NCBI GenBank assembly: GCA_017452945.1
Contig: JAFTLD010000108.1
Span: forward strand, 1 to 5,551
DNA length: 5,551 bases
Direction of reading: 5' to 3'
From: Clostridia bacterium
Lineage (GTDB): Bacteria > Bacillota_A > Clostridia > Oscillospirales > CAG-272
Under the pieces are notes generated by a model. The model saw only the letters and a program-made list of their open reading frames with translations. It did no database searches and was not told the DNA's origin. A program made the translations under genes and the position numbers. This document shows positions 1 to 5,551 of this stretch, piece by piece. How positions within the stretch are numbered: the first letter of the stretch is position 1; each line of letters opens with the position of its first letter.

Positions 1-710
1 TAAATACCATCGCACAAGAACTGAACTCTCTTGCTTATCACGGCAGAGGCATCATCATCGGCAAGTCGGCTGACGCAAAGAAGGCCGTCACCGCATATTT
101 CATCATGGGCAGAAGCGTCAACAGCCGCAACCGTGTGTTCGTGGCAGAGGGCGAGGCTATGAGAACCAAGGCATTTGACGAATCCAAGATGGTTGACCCC
201 CATCTGATCATTTATTATCCCGTTCGCGTGCTGGGCAACAAGACCATCGTGACCAACGGTGACCAGACCGACACCATCTATGATCTGATGGACAAGCAGA
301 TGACTTTTGAGCAGGCGCTGCGCACCAGAGAATTTGAGGACGATAAGCCCAACTTCACCCCCCGCATTTCGGGCATTATCCACCGCGAGGGCGGCGAGAT
401 GAATTACGCCATGTCCATTCTCAAGAGCGCAGAGGGTGACGATTCCTCCTGCGAAAGATTTACCTATGCATACTCTAACCCCATCGCGGGCAGAGCAAAG
501 TTTATCCATACGTACAACGGTGACGGCAATCCGCTGCCCAGCTTTGAGGGCGAGCCCAAGACATTGGAGCTGCCCGACGTGGACATCGACGCGCTGACCG
601 ATCTGATCTGGACAAATCTGAACGAGGACAACAAGGTGTCCCTGTTCGTTCGCTATATTGATCTGGCATCGGGCGAGACCGAGACCAGAATTGTGAATAA
701 GAATGCTTAA
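1..710 (+). CDS. purO: IMP cyclohydrolase, PurO type (5' end outside the window)
   Basis: Likely catalyses the last step of de novo purine synthesis: cytoplasmic ring closure of FAICAR to IMP. The frame is open from base 3 (first full codon Asn) to TAA at 708-710, giving 235 visible residues. The first ATG in view (105) is not the real start, because the 34 codons before it encode conserved-looking sequence (AYHGRGIIIGK) continuous with the rest; the true start is probably just upstream of the window. Family-like motifs, numbered from the first full codon, are MGRSVNSRNR at 35-44, TNGDQTDTI at 84-92 and TPRISGI at 119-125. They match what I recall of the archaeal PurO (IMP_cyclohyd, NTN-like fold) family. 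The visible length is close to the usual 200-240 residues, so little is missing. The next gene, 13 bases downstream, makes the FAICAR substrate, which supports the assignment. There is no similarity to the MGS-like cyclohydrolase domain of PurH. The family call is fairly sure; activity is inferred. Confidence 0.87.
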   Translation, partial: NTIAQELNSLAYHGRGIIIGKSADAKKAVTAYFIMGRSVNSRNRVFVAEGEAMRTKAFDESKMVDPHLIIYYPVRVLGNKTIVTNGDQTDTIYDLMDKQMTFEQALRTREFEDDKPNFTPRISGIIHREGGEMNYAMSILKSAEGDDSSCERFTYAYSNPIAGRAKFIHTYNGDGNPLPSFEGEPKTLELPDVDIDALTDLIWTNLNEDNKVSLFVRYIDLASGETETRIVNKNA

Positions 711-715
711 GGAGG
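709..715 (+). promoter_or_regulatory. Ribosome binding site of the AICAR formyltransferase gene
   Basis: AAGGAGG is a near-perfect Shine-Dalgarno sequence lying 8 bases before the ATG at 724. It overlaps the TAA stop of the upstream cyclohydrolase gene (708-710). This site decides the start: the alternative in-frame ATG at 703 lies upstream of it, inside the preceding gene, and has no comparable site of its own. The overlap with the stop codon suggests translational coupling of the two genes, which is inference. Confidence 0.85.
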
Positions 716-723
716 CAACCAAA

Positions 724-1908
724 ATGAAAGAATTTGAACTGAAATACGGCTGTAACCCCAATCAGAAGCCTGCCAAGATCTACATGCATGACGGCAGCGA
801 CCTGCCCATTGAAATTCTGTGCGGCAGACCCGGATATATCAACTTCCTGGACGCATTCAACTCCTGGCAGCTGGTCAAGGAGCTCAAAGAGGCGCTGGGA
901 CTCCCCGCAGTCACCTCCTTCAAGCACGTTTCTCCCACCTCGGCAGCAGTTGGCATTCCGCTGTCCGACAAGCTCAAGAAGGCTTGCTTTGTAGACGATA
1001 TCCCCGGTCTTGACGAGTCCCCCTTGGCTTGCGCGTACGCAAGAGCAAGAGGCACGGACAGAATGTGCTCGTTTGGCGACTGGGTGGCTTTGTCCGACGT
1101 GTGCGACGTAACCACCGCTCTGATGATCAAGCGCGAGGTTTCCGACGGTATCATCGCTCCCGGCTACGAGCCCGAAGCACTGGAAATTCTCAAGTCCAAG
1201 AGAAAGGGCAATTACAATATCGTTAAGATCGATCCCGATTTCGTGCCCGATGCACAGGAGAGAAAGCAGGTGTACGGCATTACCTTTGAGCAGGGAAGAA
1301 ACAACTTCAAGATCGACCGCGAGCTGCTTTCCAATGTGGTTACTGCAAATAAGGATATGCCCGAGAGCGCGATCCGCGACTTGATCGTATCGCTGATCAC
1401 CCTGAAATATACCCAGTCCAATTCGGTTTGCTTTGCCATTGACGGTCAGGCAATCGGTGTTGGCGCAGGTCAGCAGTCGCGCGTGCATTGCACCAGACTT
1501 GCAGGCGGCAAGGCTGATACTTGGTTCCTGCGCCAGCACGATAAGGTGCTGAACCTGCCTTTCCTGCCCACGCTCGGCAGACCCGACAGAGATAACGTGA
1601 TCGATGGCTACATCAACCAGAACGAAGAGGACGTTTGCGCGGACGGCAACTGGCAGAAGTATTTCACCGAGCAGCCTGCTGTATTTACCCGCGAGGAGCA
1701 GAGAGCGTACCTTGACACCATTGACGGTGTAGCGCTCGGCTCGGATGCCTTCTTCCCGTTCAGCGACAACATTGAAAGAGCCAAGAAGAGCGGCGTCAAG
1801 TACATTGCAGAGCCCGGTGGCTCGATCCGTGACGATCTGGTTATCGAATGCTGCGATAAGTACGGCATGGCCATGGCGTTCACCGGCATGAGATTGTTCC
1901 ACCACTAA
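724..1908 (+). CDS. purH: Stand-alone AICAR formyltransferase (PurH C-terminal domain only)
   Basis: Phosphoribosylaminoimidazolecarboxamide formyltransferase, 394 residues. It transfers a formyl group from 10-formyltetrahydrofolate to AICAR, giving FAICAR (step 9, cytoplasm). It matches the AICARFT half of PurH/ATIC from end to end: KYGCNPNQ at 7-14; SFKHVSPTSAAVG at 65-77, with the Lys67-His68 pair equivalent to the catalytic Lys-His of human ATIC; KYTQSNSVC at 228-236, including the conserved Asn; GAGQQSRVHCTRLAG at 247-261; SDAFFPFSDN at 340-349; and the family-typical terminal RLFHH. The MGS-like IMP cyclohydrolase domain of about 200 residues that normally precedes this region is absent, not broken: the gene has its own strong ribosome binding site and start. 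The missing activity is supplied by the PurO-type gene just upstream. The start at 724 is preferred over 703, which would add seven residues (MLKEATK) translated from the ribosome binding site region. The symbol purH is used loosely, since only the formyltransferase part is present. Confidence 0.95.
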   Translation: MKEFELKYGCNPNQKPAKIYMHDGSDLPIEILCGRPGYINFLDAFNSWQLVKELKEALGLPAVTSFKHVSPTSAAVGIPLSDKLKKACFVDDIPGLDESPLACAYARARGTDRMCSFGDWVALSDVCDVTTALMIKREVSDGIIAPGYEPEALEILKSKRKGNYNIVKIDPDFVPDAQERKQVYGITFEQGRNNFKIDRELLSNVVTANKDMPESAIRDLIVSLITLKYTQSNSVCFAIDGQAIGVGAGQQSRVHCTRLAGGKADTWFLRQHDKVLNLPFLPTLGRPDRDNVIDGYINQNEEDVCADGNWQKYFTEQPAVFTREEQRAYLDTIDGVALGSDAFFPFSDNIERAKKSGVKYIAEPGGSIRDDLVIECCDKYGMAMAFTGMRLFHH

Positions 1909-1914
1909 TACATT

Positions 1915-1921
1915 AAGAGGA
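1915..1921 (+). promoter_or_regulatory. Ribosome binding site of purD
   Basis: AAGAGGA, a good Shine-Dalgarno match, lies 6 bases before the ATG at 1928 within the 19-base gap after the formyltransferase stop (1906-1908). The gap contains no hairpin or promoter-like sequence, which supports read-through transcription. Confidence 0.75.
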
Positions 1922-1927
1922 TAACGA

Positions 1928-3199
1928 ATGAAGTTAATGGTTGTAGGCGGCGGTGGCCGCGAGCATACGATTATTAAAAAGCTCAAAGAGAACAAGAGCG
2001 TTGAGGTCATCTACGCCCTGCCCGGAAACGGCGGCATGAAGGATGACGCGATCTGCGTACCTGTGGGCGCAAAGGATTTGGACGGTATCGTGGCGTTTGC
2101 CAAGGAGCATGAGATTGACTTTGCTGTGGTCGCGCCCGACGACCCGCTGGTGCTTGGCTGCGTGGACAGACTCAACGAGATCGGCATTCCTTGCTTTGGC
2201 CCGACAGCCAATGCGGCCATCATCGAGGGCAGTAAGGTGTTCTCCAAAAATCTGATGAAAAAATATGGCATTCCCACGGCGGCATACGAGGTGTTCGACG
2301 ACATGGACGCAGCGCTTGCATACGTGGCGACCGCACCCGTTCCCACGGTTATCAAGGCGGACGGTTTGGCACTTGGCAAGGGCGTGATCATCGCGCAGAC
2401 AAGGGAAGAAGCCGCGCAGGCGGTGCGCTCCATGATGCAGGACAAGCAGTTCGGTGCGAGCGGTGACCACATTGTCATTGAGGAATTCCTGACAGGTCCC
2501 GAGGTCTCGGTGCTGGCGTTTACCGACGGAGTATGCGTCAAGCCCATGGTTTCTTCCATGGATCACAAGCGCGCACTTGACGGTGACAAGGGCCTGAACA
2601 CGGGCGGTATGGGTACGGTTGCGCCCAACCCCTATTATACGGATGAGATTGCCCGTGAGTGCATGGAAACCATTTTCCTTCCCACGATGCATGCCATGAA
2701 CGCGGAGGGGAGAACCTTCAAGGGCTGCCTCTATTTCGGCTTGATGCTGACGCCGAACGGCCCCCGCGTGATCGAATATAACTGCCGATTTGGCGACCCC
2801 GAAACGCAGGTTGTGCTGCCGCTTTTGGAAAGTGATCTGCTGACGATCATGCAGGCCACCGCGAACGGCACGCTGGCCCAAACAGAGGTCAAATTTGCAG
2901 ACCGTCACGCTTGCTGCGTGGTGGTGGCGTCGGGCGGTTACCCGCAAAAATACGGCTCGGGTTACCCTATGACCTTACCCGAAACAAAAAAAGACGAATA
3001 TATCTTTGTCGCAGGCGCCAAGGTACAGGACGGTGCGTTGGTTACCGCAGGCGGCAGAGTGCTGGGTGCTGTAGCGGTTGAGGACACCTTGGCCGATGCG
3101 GTTTCCCATGCATATAAGATTGCAGAACAGGTACAGTTTGAGAATGCCTACATGCGCCGCGACATCGGTCAGAGAGCGCTGGCTGCAGGCAAAAGATAA
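1928..3199 (+). CDS. purD: Phosphoribosylamine-glycine ligase (GAR synthetase)
   Basis: Cytoplasmic ATP-grasp enzyme of 423 residues, the normal family length. It joins 5-phosphoribosylamine and glycine with ATP to give glycinamide ribonucleotide (step 2). Features in order: the N-terminal nucleotide-binding-like loop GGGGREH at 7-13; PGNGG at 32-36; PDDPLVLG at 70-77, equivalent to the PEAPL segment of E. coli-type PurD; GPTANAAIIEGSKVFSK before the ATP-grasp domain; KADGLALGKGV at 143-153, the ATP-binding lysine segment; NTGGMG at 224-229; and EYNCRFGDPETQ at 283-294, which carries the metal-binding Glu and Asn of ATP-grasp enzymes. The C-terminal domain (about 320-423) has the usual CVVVASGGYP and GGRVLGAVA elements. 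The gene is intact, with a start set by AAGAGGA. It lies 19 bases after the formyltransferase gene and 9 bases before purL. The PDD in place of PEA and GGM in place of AGT look like subfamily variation, since both surrounding motifs are otherwise preserved. Confidence 0.97.
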   Translation: MKLMVVGGGGREHTIIKKLKENKSVEVIYALPGNGGMKDDAICVPVGAKDLDGIVAFAKEHEIDFAVVAPDDPLVLGCVDRLNEIGIPCFGPTANAAIIEGSKVFSKNLMKKYGIPTAAYEVFDDMDAALAYVATAPVPTVIKADGLALGKGVIIAQTREEAAQAVRSMMQDKQFGASGDHIVIEEFLTGPEVSVLAFTDGVCVKPMVSSMDHKRALDGDKGLNTGGMGTVAPNPYYTDEIARECMETIFLPTMHAMNAEGRTFKGCLYFGLMLTPNGPRVIEYNCRFGDPETQVVLPLLESDLLTIMQATANGTLAQTEVKFADRHACCVVVASGGYPQKYGSGYPMTLPETKKDEYIFVAGAKVQDGALVTAGGRVLGAVAVEDTLADAVSHAYKIAEQVQFENAYMRRDIGQRALAAGKR

Positions 3200-3203
3200 G
3201 GAG
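3198..3203 (+). promoter_or_regulatory. Ribosome binding site of purL, overlapping the purD stop
   Basis: AAGGAG begins within the purD TAA stop codon (3197-3199) and sits 5 bases before the purL ATG at 3209. With only 9 bases between the genes, a ribosome finishing purD covers this site, so translational coupling of PurD and PurL is likely. The coupling is inferred from the geometry. Confidence 0.8.
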
Positions 3204-3208
3204 AAAGC

Positions 3209-5551
3209 ATGGTTTACAGAGTTTACGTAGAAAAAAAGCAGGGACTTGACCACGAGGCCGCCTCCCTTTGCCGTGAGATCAATACCTTTTTGGGCATTGA
3301 AGCGCTGACGTGCGTGCGCGTGATCAACCGTTACGACGTGGAAAATGCCACAGCCGAGCTGTTTGATTATGCGACCAAGACCGTGCTTTCCGAGCCGCAG
3401 CTTGACAACGTGTCCGACGCGATTGATACCGACGGCGCCAAGGTGTTTGCCGTGGAGTATCTGCCCGGTCAGTACGACCAGAGAGCAGACAGTGCCGCAC
3501 AATGCATGCAGATCATTTCCTGCGGTGACCGTCCCACCGTGCGCACCGCAAAGGTCTATTTGCTTTACGGAGAGCTGACAGAGGCCAACGTGGCTGCCAT
3601 CAAAAAGCACGTCATCAACCCCGTGGAGAGCCGCGAGGCAACGTTGGATATGCCAAAGACGCTGGTGGCACAATTCGATCTGCCCACCACGGTCGAAACC
3701 CTGCACGGCTTTTGCGAGATGGATGCAGAGGCACTTGCCGGATTCGTCAAGTCCTACGGCCTTGCCATGGATATGGACGACCTGGCCTTCTGCCGTGATT
3801 ATTTTATCAGTGAACAGCGCGATCCCACCATCACCGAGATCCGTATGATCGATACGTATTGGTCGGACCATTGCCGCCATACCACCTTTTTGACCGAGAT
3901 CGGAGAGGTTACGATTGAGGATAAGGAGCTGGAGCGCGCTTGCAATATTTACCGCAATATGAGAGCGGAGCTTGGCAGAGAGCACAAGCCCATGACGCTG
4001 ATGGACATTGCCACCATCGGTACGCGTTATCTCAAGGCGAACGGCAAGCTGCCCCGCATTGACGAGTCCGAGGAGATCAATGCATGCACCGTCAAGATCA
4101 CGGTCAAGACCGAGGACGGTGAGGAGCCCTGGCTGCTGCTCTTTAAGAACGAAACGCACAATCACCCCACGGAAATAGAGCCCTTTGGCGGTGCGGCCAC
4201 CTGCATTGGCGGTGCGATCCGTGACCCGCTGTCGGGACGTTCCTACGTCTATGCCGCTATGCGTGTCACAGGCGGTGCAGATCCCACACGCGCACTGTCC
4301 GAAACCTTGCCCGGCAAGCTGCCCCAGAAAAAACTGGTGACGACGGCTGCTGCAGGATATTCCTCCTACGGTAACCAGATCGGTCTTGCCACGGGACAGG
4401 TGGACGAGCTGTATCACGACGGCTATGCAGCCAAGAGAATGGAGATCGGTGCGGTCATCGCTGCCGCTCCCGCGGAAAACGTACGCAGAGAAGTCCCTGA
4501 TCCCGAGGATATCGTGATTTTGCTTGGCGGCCGTACCGGCCGTGACGGCTGCGGCGGTGCTACGGGATCCTCCAAGTCGCACACGCTGACCTCGCTGGAA
4601 AGCTGCGGTGCTGAGGTACAGAAGGGCAATGCTCCCGAGGAAAGAAAGCTGCAAAGATTGTTCCGCAATCCCGAAGCCTCCCGCCTGATCAAGCGCTGCA
4701 ACGACTTTGGCGCGGGCGGTGTGTCTGTTGCCATCGGTGAGCTGGCGGACGGACTAGATATTGATCTGAATGCCGTACCCAAGAAGTACGAGGGTCTGGA
4801 CGGCACCGAGCTCGCCATCAGCGAAAGCCAAGAGAGAATGGCCGTGGTGGTCGCTCCCGAGGATGCAGACCGCTTCTGTGAGCTGGCACTCGCGGAAAAC
4901 CTTGAAGCTACCCGCGTGGCACGCGTTAAGGCCGATCCCAGACTGACCATGACGTGGAACGGCAAGGTGATCGTGGATCTTTCGCGTGAATTCCTGAATT
5001 CAAACGGCGCAAAGAAGCACATGGATATCACTCTCCCCGAAACCAAGTCCTATGCCAAGGAGATTCCCGCAGACTTTGAGAGCGGCATGGTCGCTCTGGC
5101 AGGCGATTTGAATATCTGCTCCCGTCGCGGTCTTTCCGAGCGCTTTGACTCCACCATCGGTGCGGGTACGGTACTCATGCCGTTTGGCGGTGTGCATCAG
5201 CTCACGCCCATTCAGGCCATGGTGCATAAGATCTCGGTTGAGAAGAAGCACACGAATACCTGCTCGTATATGGCTTGGGGCTATAACCCCTTTATCGCAG
5301 AAAAATCCCCCTACCACAGCGCGTACCTTGCTGTTGTGGAATCCGTTTCCAAGCTTGTTGCGCAGGGCGCAAAGTTTGAGGACGTATATCTGACCTTCCA
5401 GGAGTATTTTGAAAAACCCGGTCACGACGGCCGTCGCTGGGGCAAGCCCATGGCGGCTCTGCTGGGCGCTTTGATGGCACAAAAAGACTTTGAGATCGCT
5501 TCGATTGGCGGCAAGGACTCTATGAGCGGTTCGTTTGATACGTTGGACGTA
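3209..5551 (+). CDS. purL: Phosphoribosylformylglycinamidine synthase, single-chain form (3' end outside the window)
   Basis: FGAM synthase, which converts FGAR to FGAM using ATP and glutamine (step 4, cytoplasm). The frame is open for 781 codons to the window edge with no stop. Regions seen: a PurS-like N-terminal domain from MVYRVYVEKKQGLDHEA to about residue 165; a linker ending in YWSDHCRHTTF at 217-227 (SEHCRH in E. coli); a first synthetase half with KNETHNHPTEIEPFGGAA from 313, GGRTGRDGCGGATGSS at 440-455, NDFGAGGVSVA at 498-508 and SESQERM at 538-544; then the start of the second synthetase half, with CSRRGLSERFDST and GGKDSMSGS at 767-775. A single-chain enzyme of this type usually has roughly 1,230-1,300 residues, so the end of the second synthetase half and the glutamine amidotransferase domain should lie downstream. 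The fused N-terminal and linker domains argue against the small three-subunit PurL/PurQ/PurS form. The sequence resembles the variant subtype of Clostridia and streptococci (clade II, from memory) rather than the proteobacterial one. Confidence 0.96.
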   Translation, partial: MVYRVYVEKKQGLDHEAASLCREINTFLGIEALTCVRVINRYDVENATAELFDYATKTVLSEPQLDNVSDAIDTDGAKVFAVEYLPGQYDQRADSAAQCMQIISCGDRPTVRTAKVYLLYGELTEANVAAIKKHVINPVESREATLDMPKTLVAQFDLPTTVETLHGFCEMDAEALAGFVKSYGLAMDMDDLAFCRDYFISEQRDPTITEIRMIDTYWSDHCRHTTFLTEIGEVTIEDKELERACNIYRNMRAELGREHKPMTLMDIATIGTRYLKANGKLPRIDESEEINACTVKITVKTEDGEEPWLLLFKNETHNHPTEIEPFGGAATCIGGAIRDPLSGRSYVYAAMRVTGGADPTRALSETLPGKLPQKKLVTTAAAGYSSYGNQIGLATGQVDELYHDGYAAKRMEIGAVIAAAPAENVRREVPDPEDIVILLGGRTGRDGCGGATGSSKSHTLTSLESCGAEVQKGNAPEERKLQRLFRNPEASRLIKRCNDFGAGGVSVAIGELADGLDIDLNAVPKKYEGLDGTELAISESQERMAVVVAPEDADRFCELALAENLEATRVARVKADPRLTMTWNGKVIVDLSREFLNSNGAKKHMDITLPETKSYAKEIPADFESGMVALAGDLNICSRRGLSERFDSTIGAGTVLMPFGGVHQLTPIQAMVHKISVEKKHTNTCSYMAWGYNPFIAEKSPYHSAYLAVVESVSKLVAQGAKFEDVYLTFQEYFEKPGHDGRRWGKPMAALLGALMAQKDFEIASIGGKDSMSGSFDTLDV

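Noticed and set aside
1028..1043. A perfect inverted repeat (CTTGCG, 4-base loop, CGCAAG) that could form a hairpin.
   Set aside because: It lies inside the conserved LACAYARARG coding segment of the formyltransferase, has no T-run, and is short enough to arise by chance.
502..2010. A 502-codon open frame on the - strand opposite the cyclohydrolase and formyltransferase genes.
   Set aside because: It lies antisense to two clear purine genes. Its translation has no recognisable domain, and its long span follows from the rarity of TTA, CTA and TCA codons in the sense genes, which removes antisense stops.
2544..2565. Two CCATGG palindromes separated by six bases.
   Set aside because: They encode the conserved PMVSSMD segment of PurD; the similarity follows from the Met codons and has no other support as a regulatory site.
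1934..2947. A 337-codon open frame on the - strand opposite purD.
   Set aside because: It is entirely antisense to purD, and its translation (rich in Arg, His, Val, Cys) is typical of a reverse-complement shadow.
2975..4654. A 559-codon open frame on the - strand opposite purD and purL.
   Set aside because: Same cause: it is a shadow of conserved sense genes. The protein is rich in Gly, His, Val and Leu without domain-like order, and there is no intergenic space for its own promoter.

Overview
The window is a stretch of a de novo purine biosynthesis operon. Four genes are packed head to tail on the + strand, and there is almost no non-coding DNA. The closely spaced genes, strong Shine-Dalgarno sites (AAGGAGG, AAGAGGA, AAGGAG), mixed use of AGA and CGC/CGT for arginine, moderately GC-rich coding sequence and single-chain PurL of the Firmicutes-like subtype all suggest a Gram-positive anaerobe of the Clostridia (Oscillospiraceae/Christensenellales-like). 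This placement is inferred from gene content and style. Genus and species cannot be resolved from the window.

Layout: (1) positions 1-710, an IMP cyclohydrolase of the PurO type, cut at its 5' end by the window edge; (2) 724-1908, a stand-alone AICAR formyltransferase, equivalent to the C-terminal domain of bifunctional PurH; (3) 1928-3199, PurD (GAR synthetase); (4) 3209-5551, PurL (FGAM synthase), cut at its 3' end after 781 codons. The intergenic gaps are 13, 19 and 9 bases, each holding a ribosome binding site. There is no room for an internal promoter or terminator, so the genes are almost certainly co-transcribed from a promoter upstream of the window.

How they work together: PurD (step 2) joins phosphoribosylamine to glycine. 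PurL (step 4) converts FGAR to FGAM using glutamine and ATP. The formyltransferase (step 9) and the cyclohydrolase (step 10) complete the purine ring as FAICAR and then IMP. The most notable point is that the last two steps, usually carried by one PurH polypeptide in bacteria, are encoded here by two adjacent genes. The cyclohydrolase belongs to the PurO family best known from archaea, not to the MGS-like family of the PurH N-terminus.

I found no mobile element, CRISPR array, RNA gene, riboswitch or terminator. Several long open frames on the - strand lie opposite the purine genes and are best explained as codon-usage shadows. I see no evidence for a wholly undescribed system. This is a housekeeping operon with an uncommon enzyme composition.
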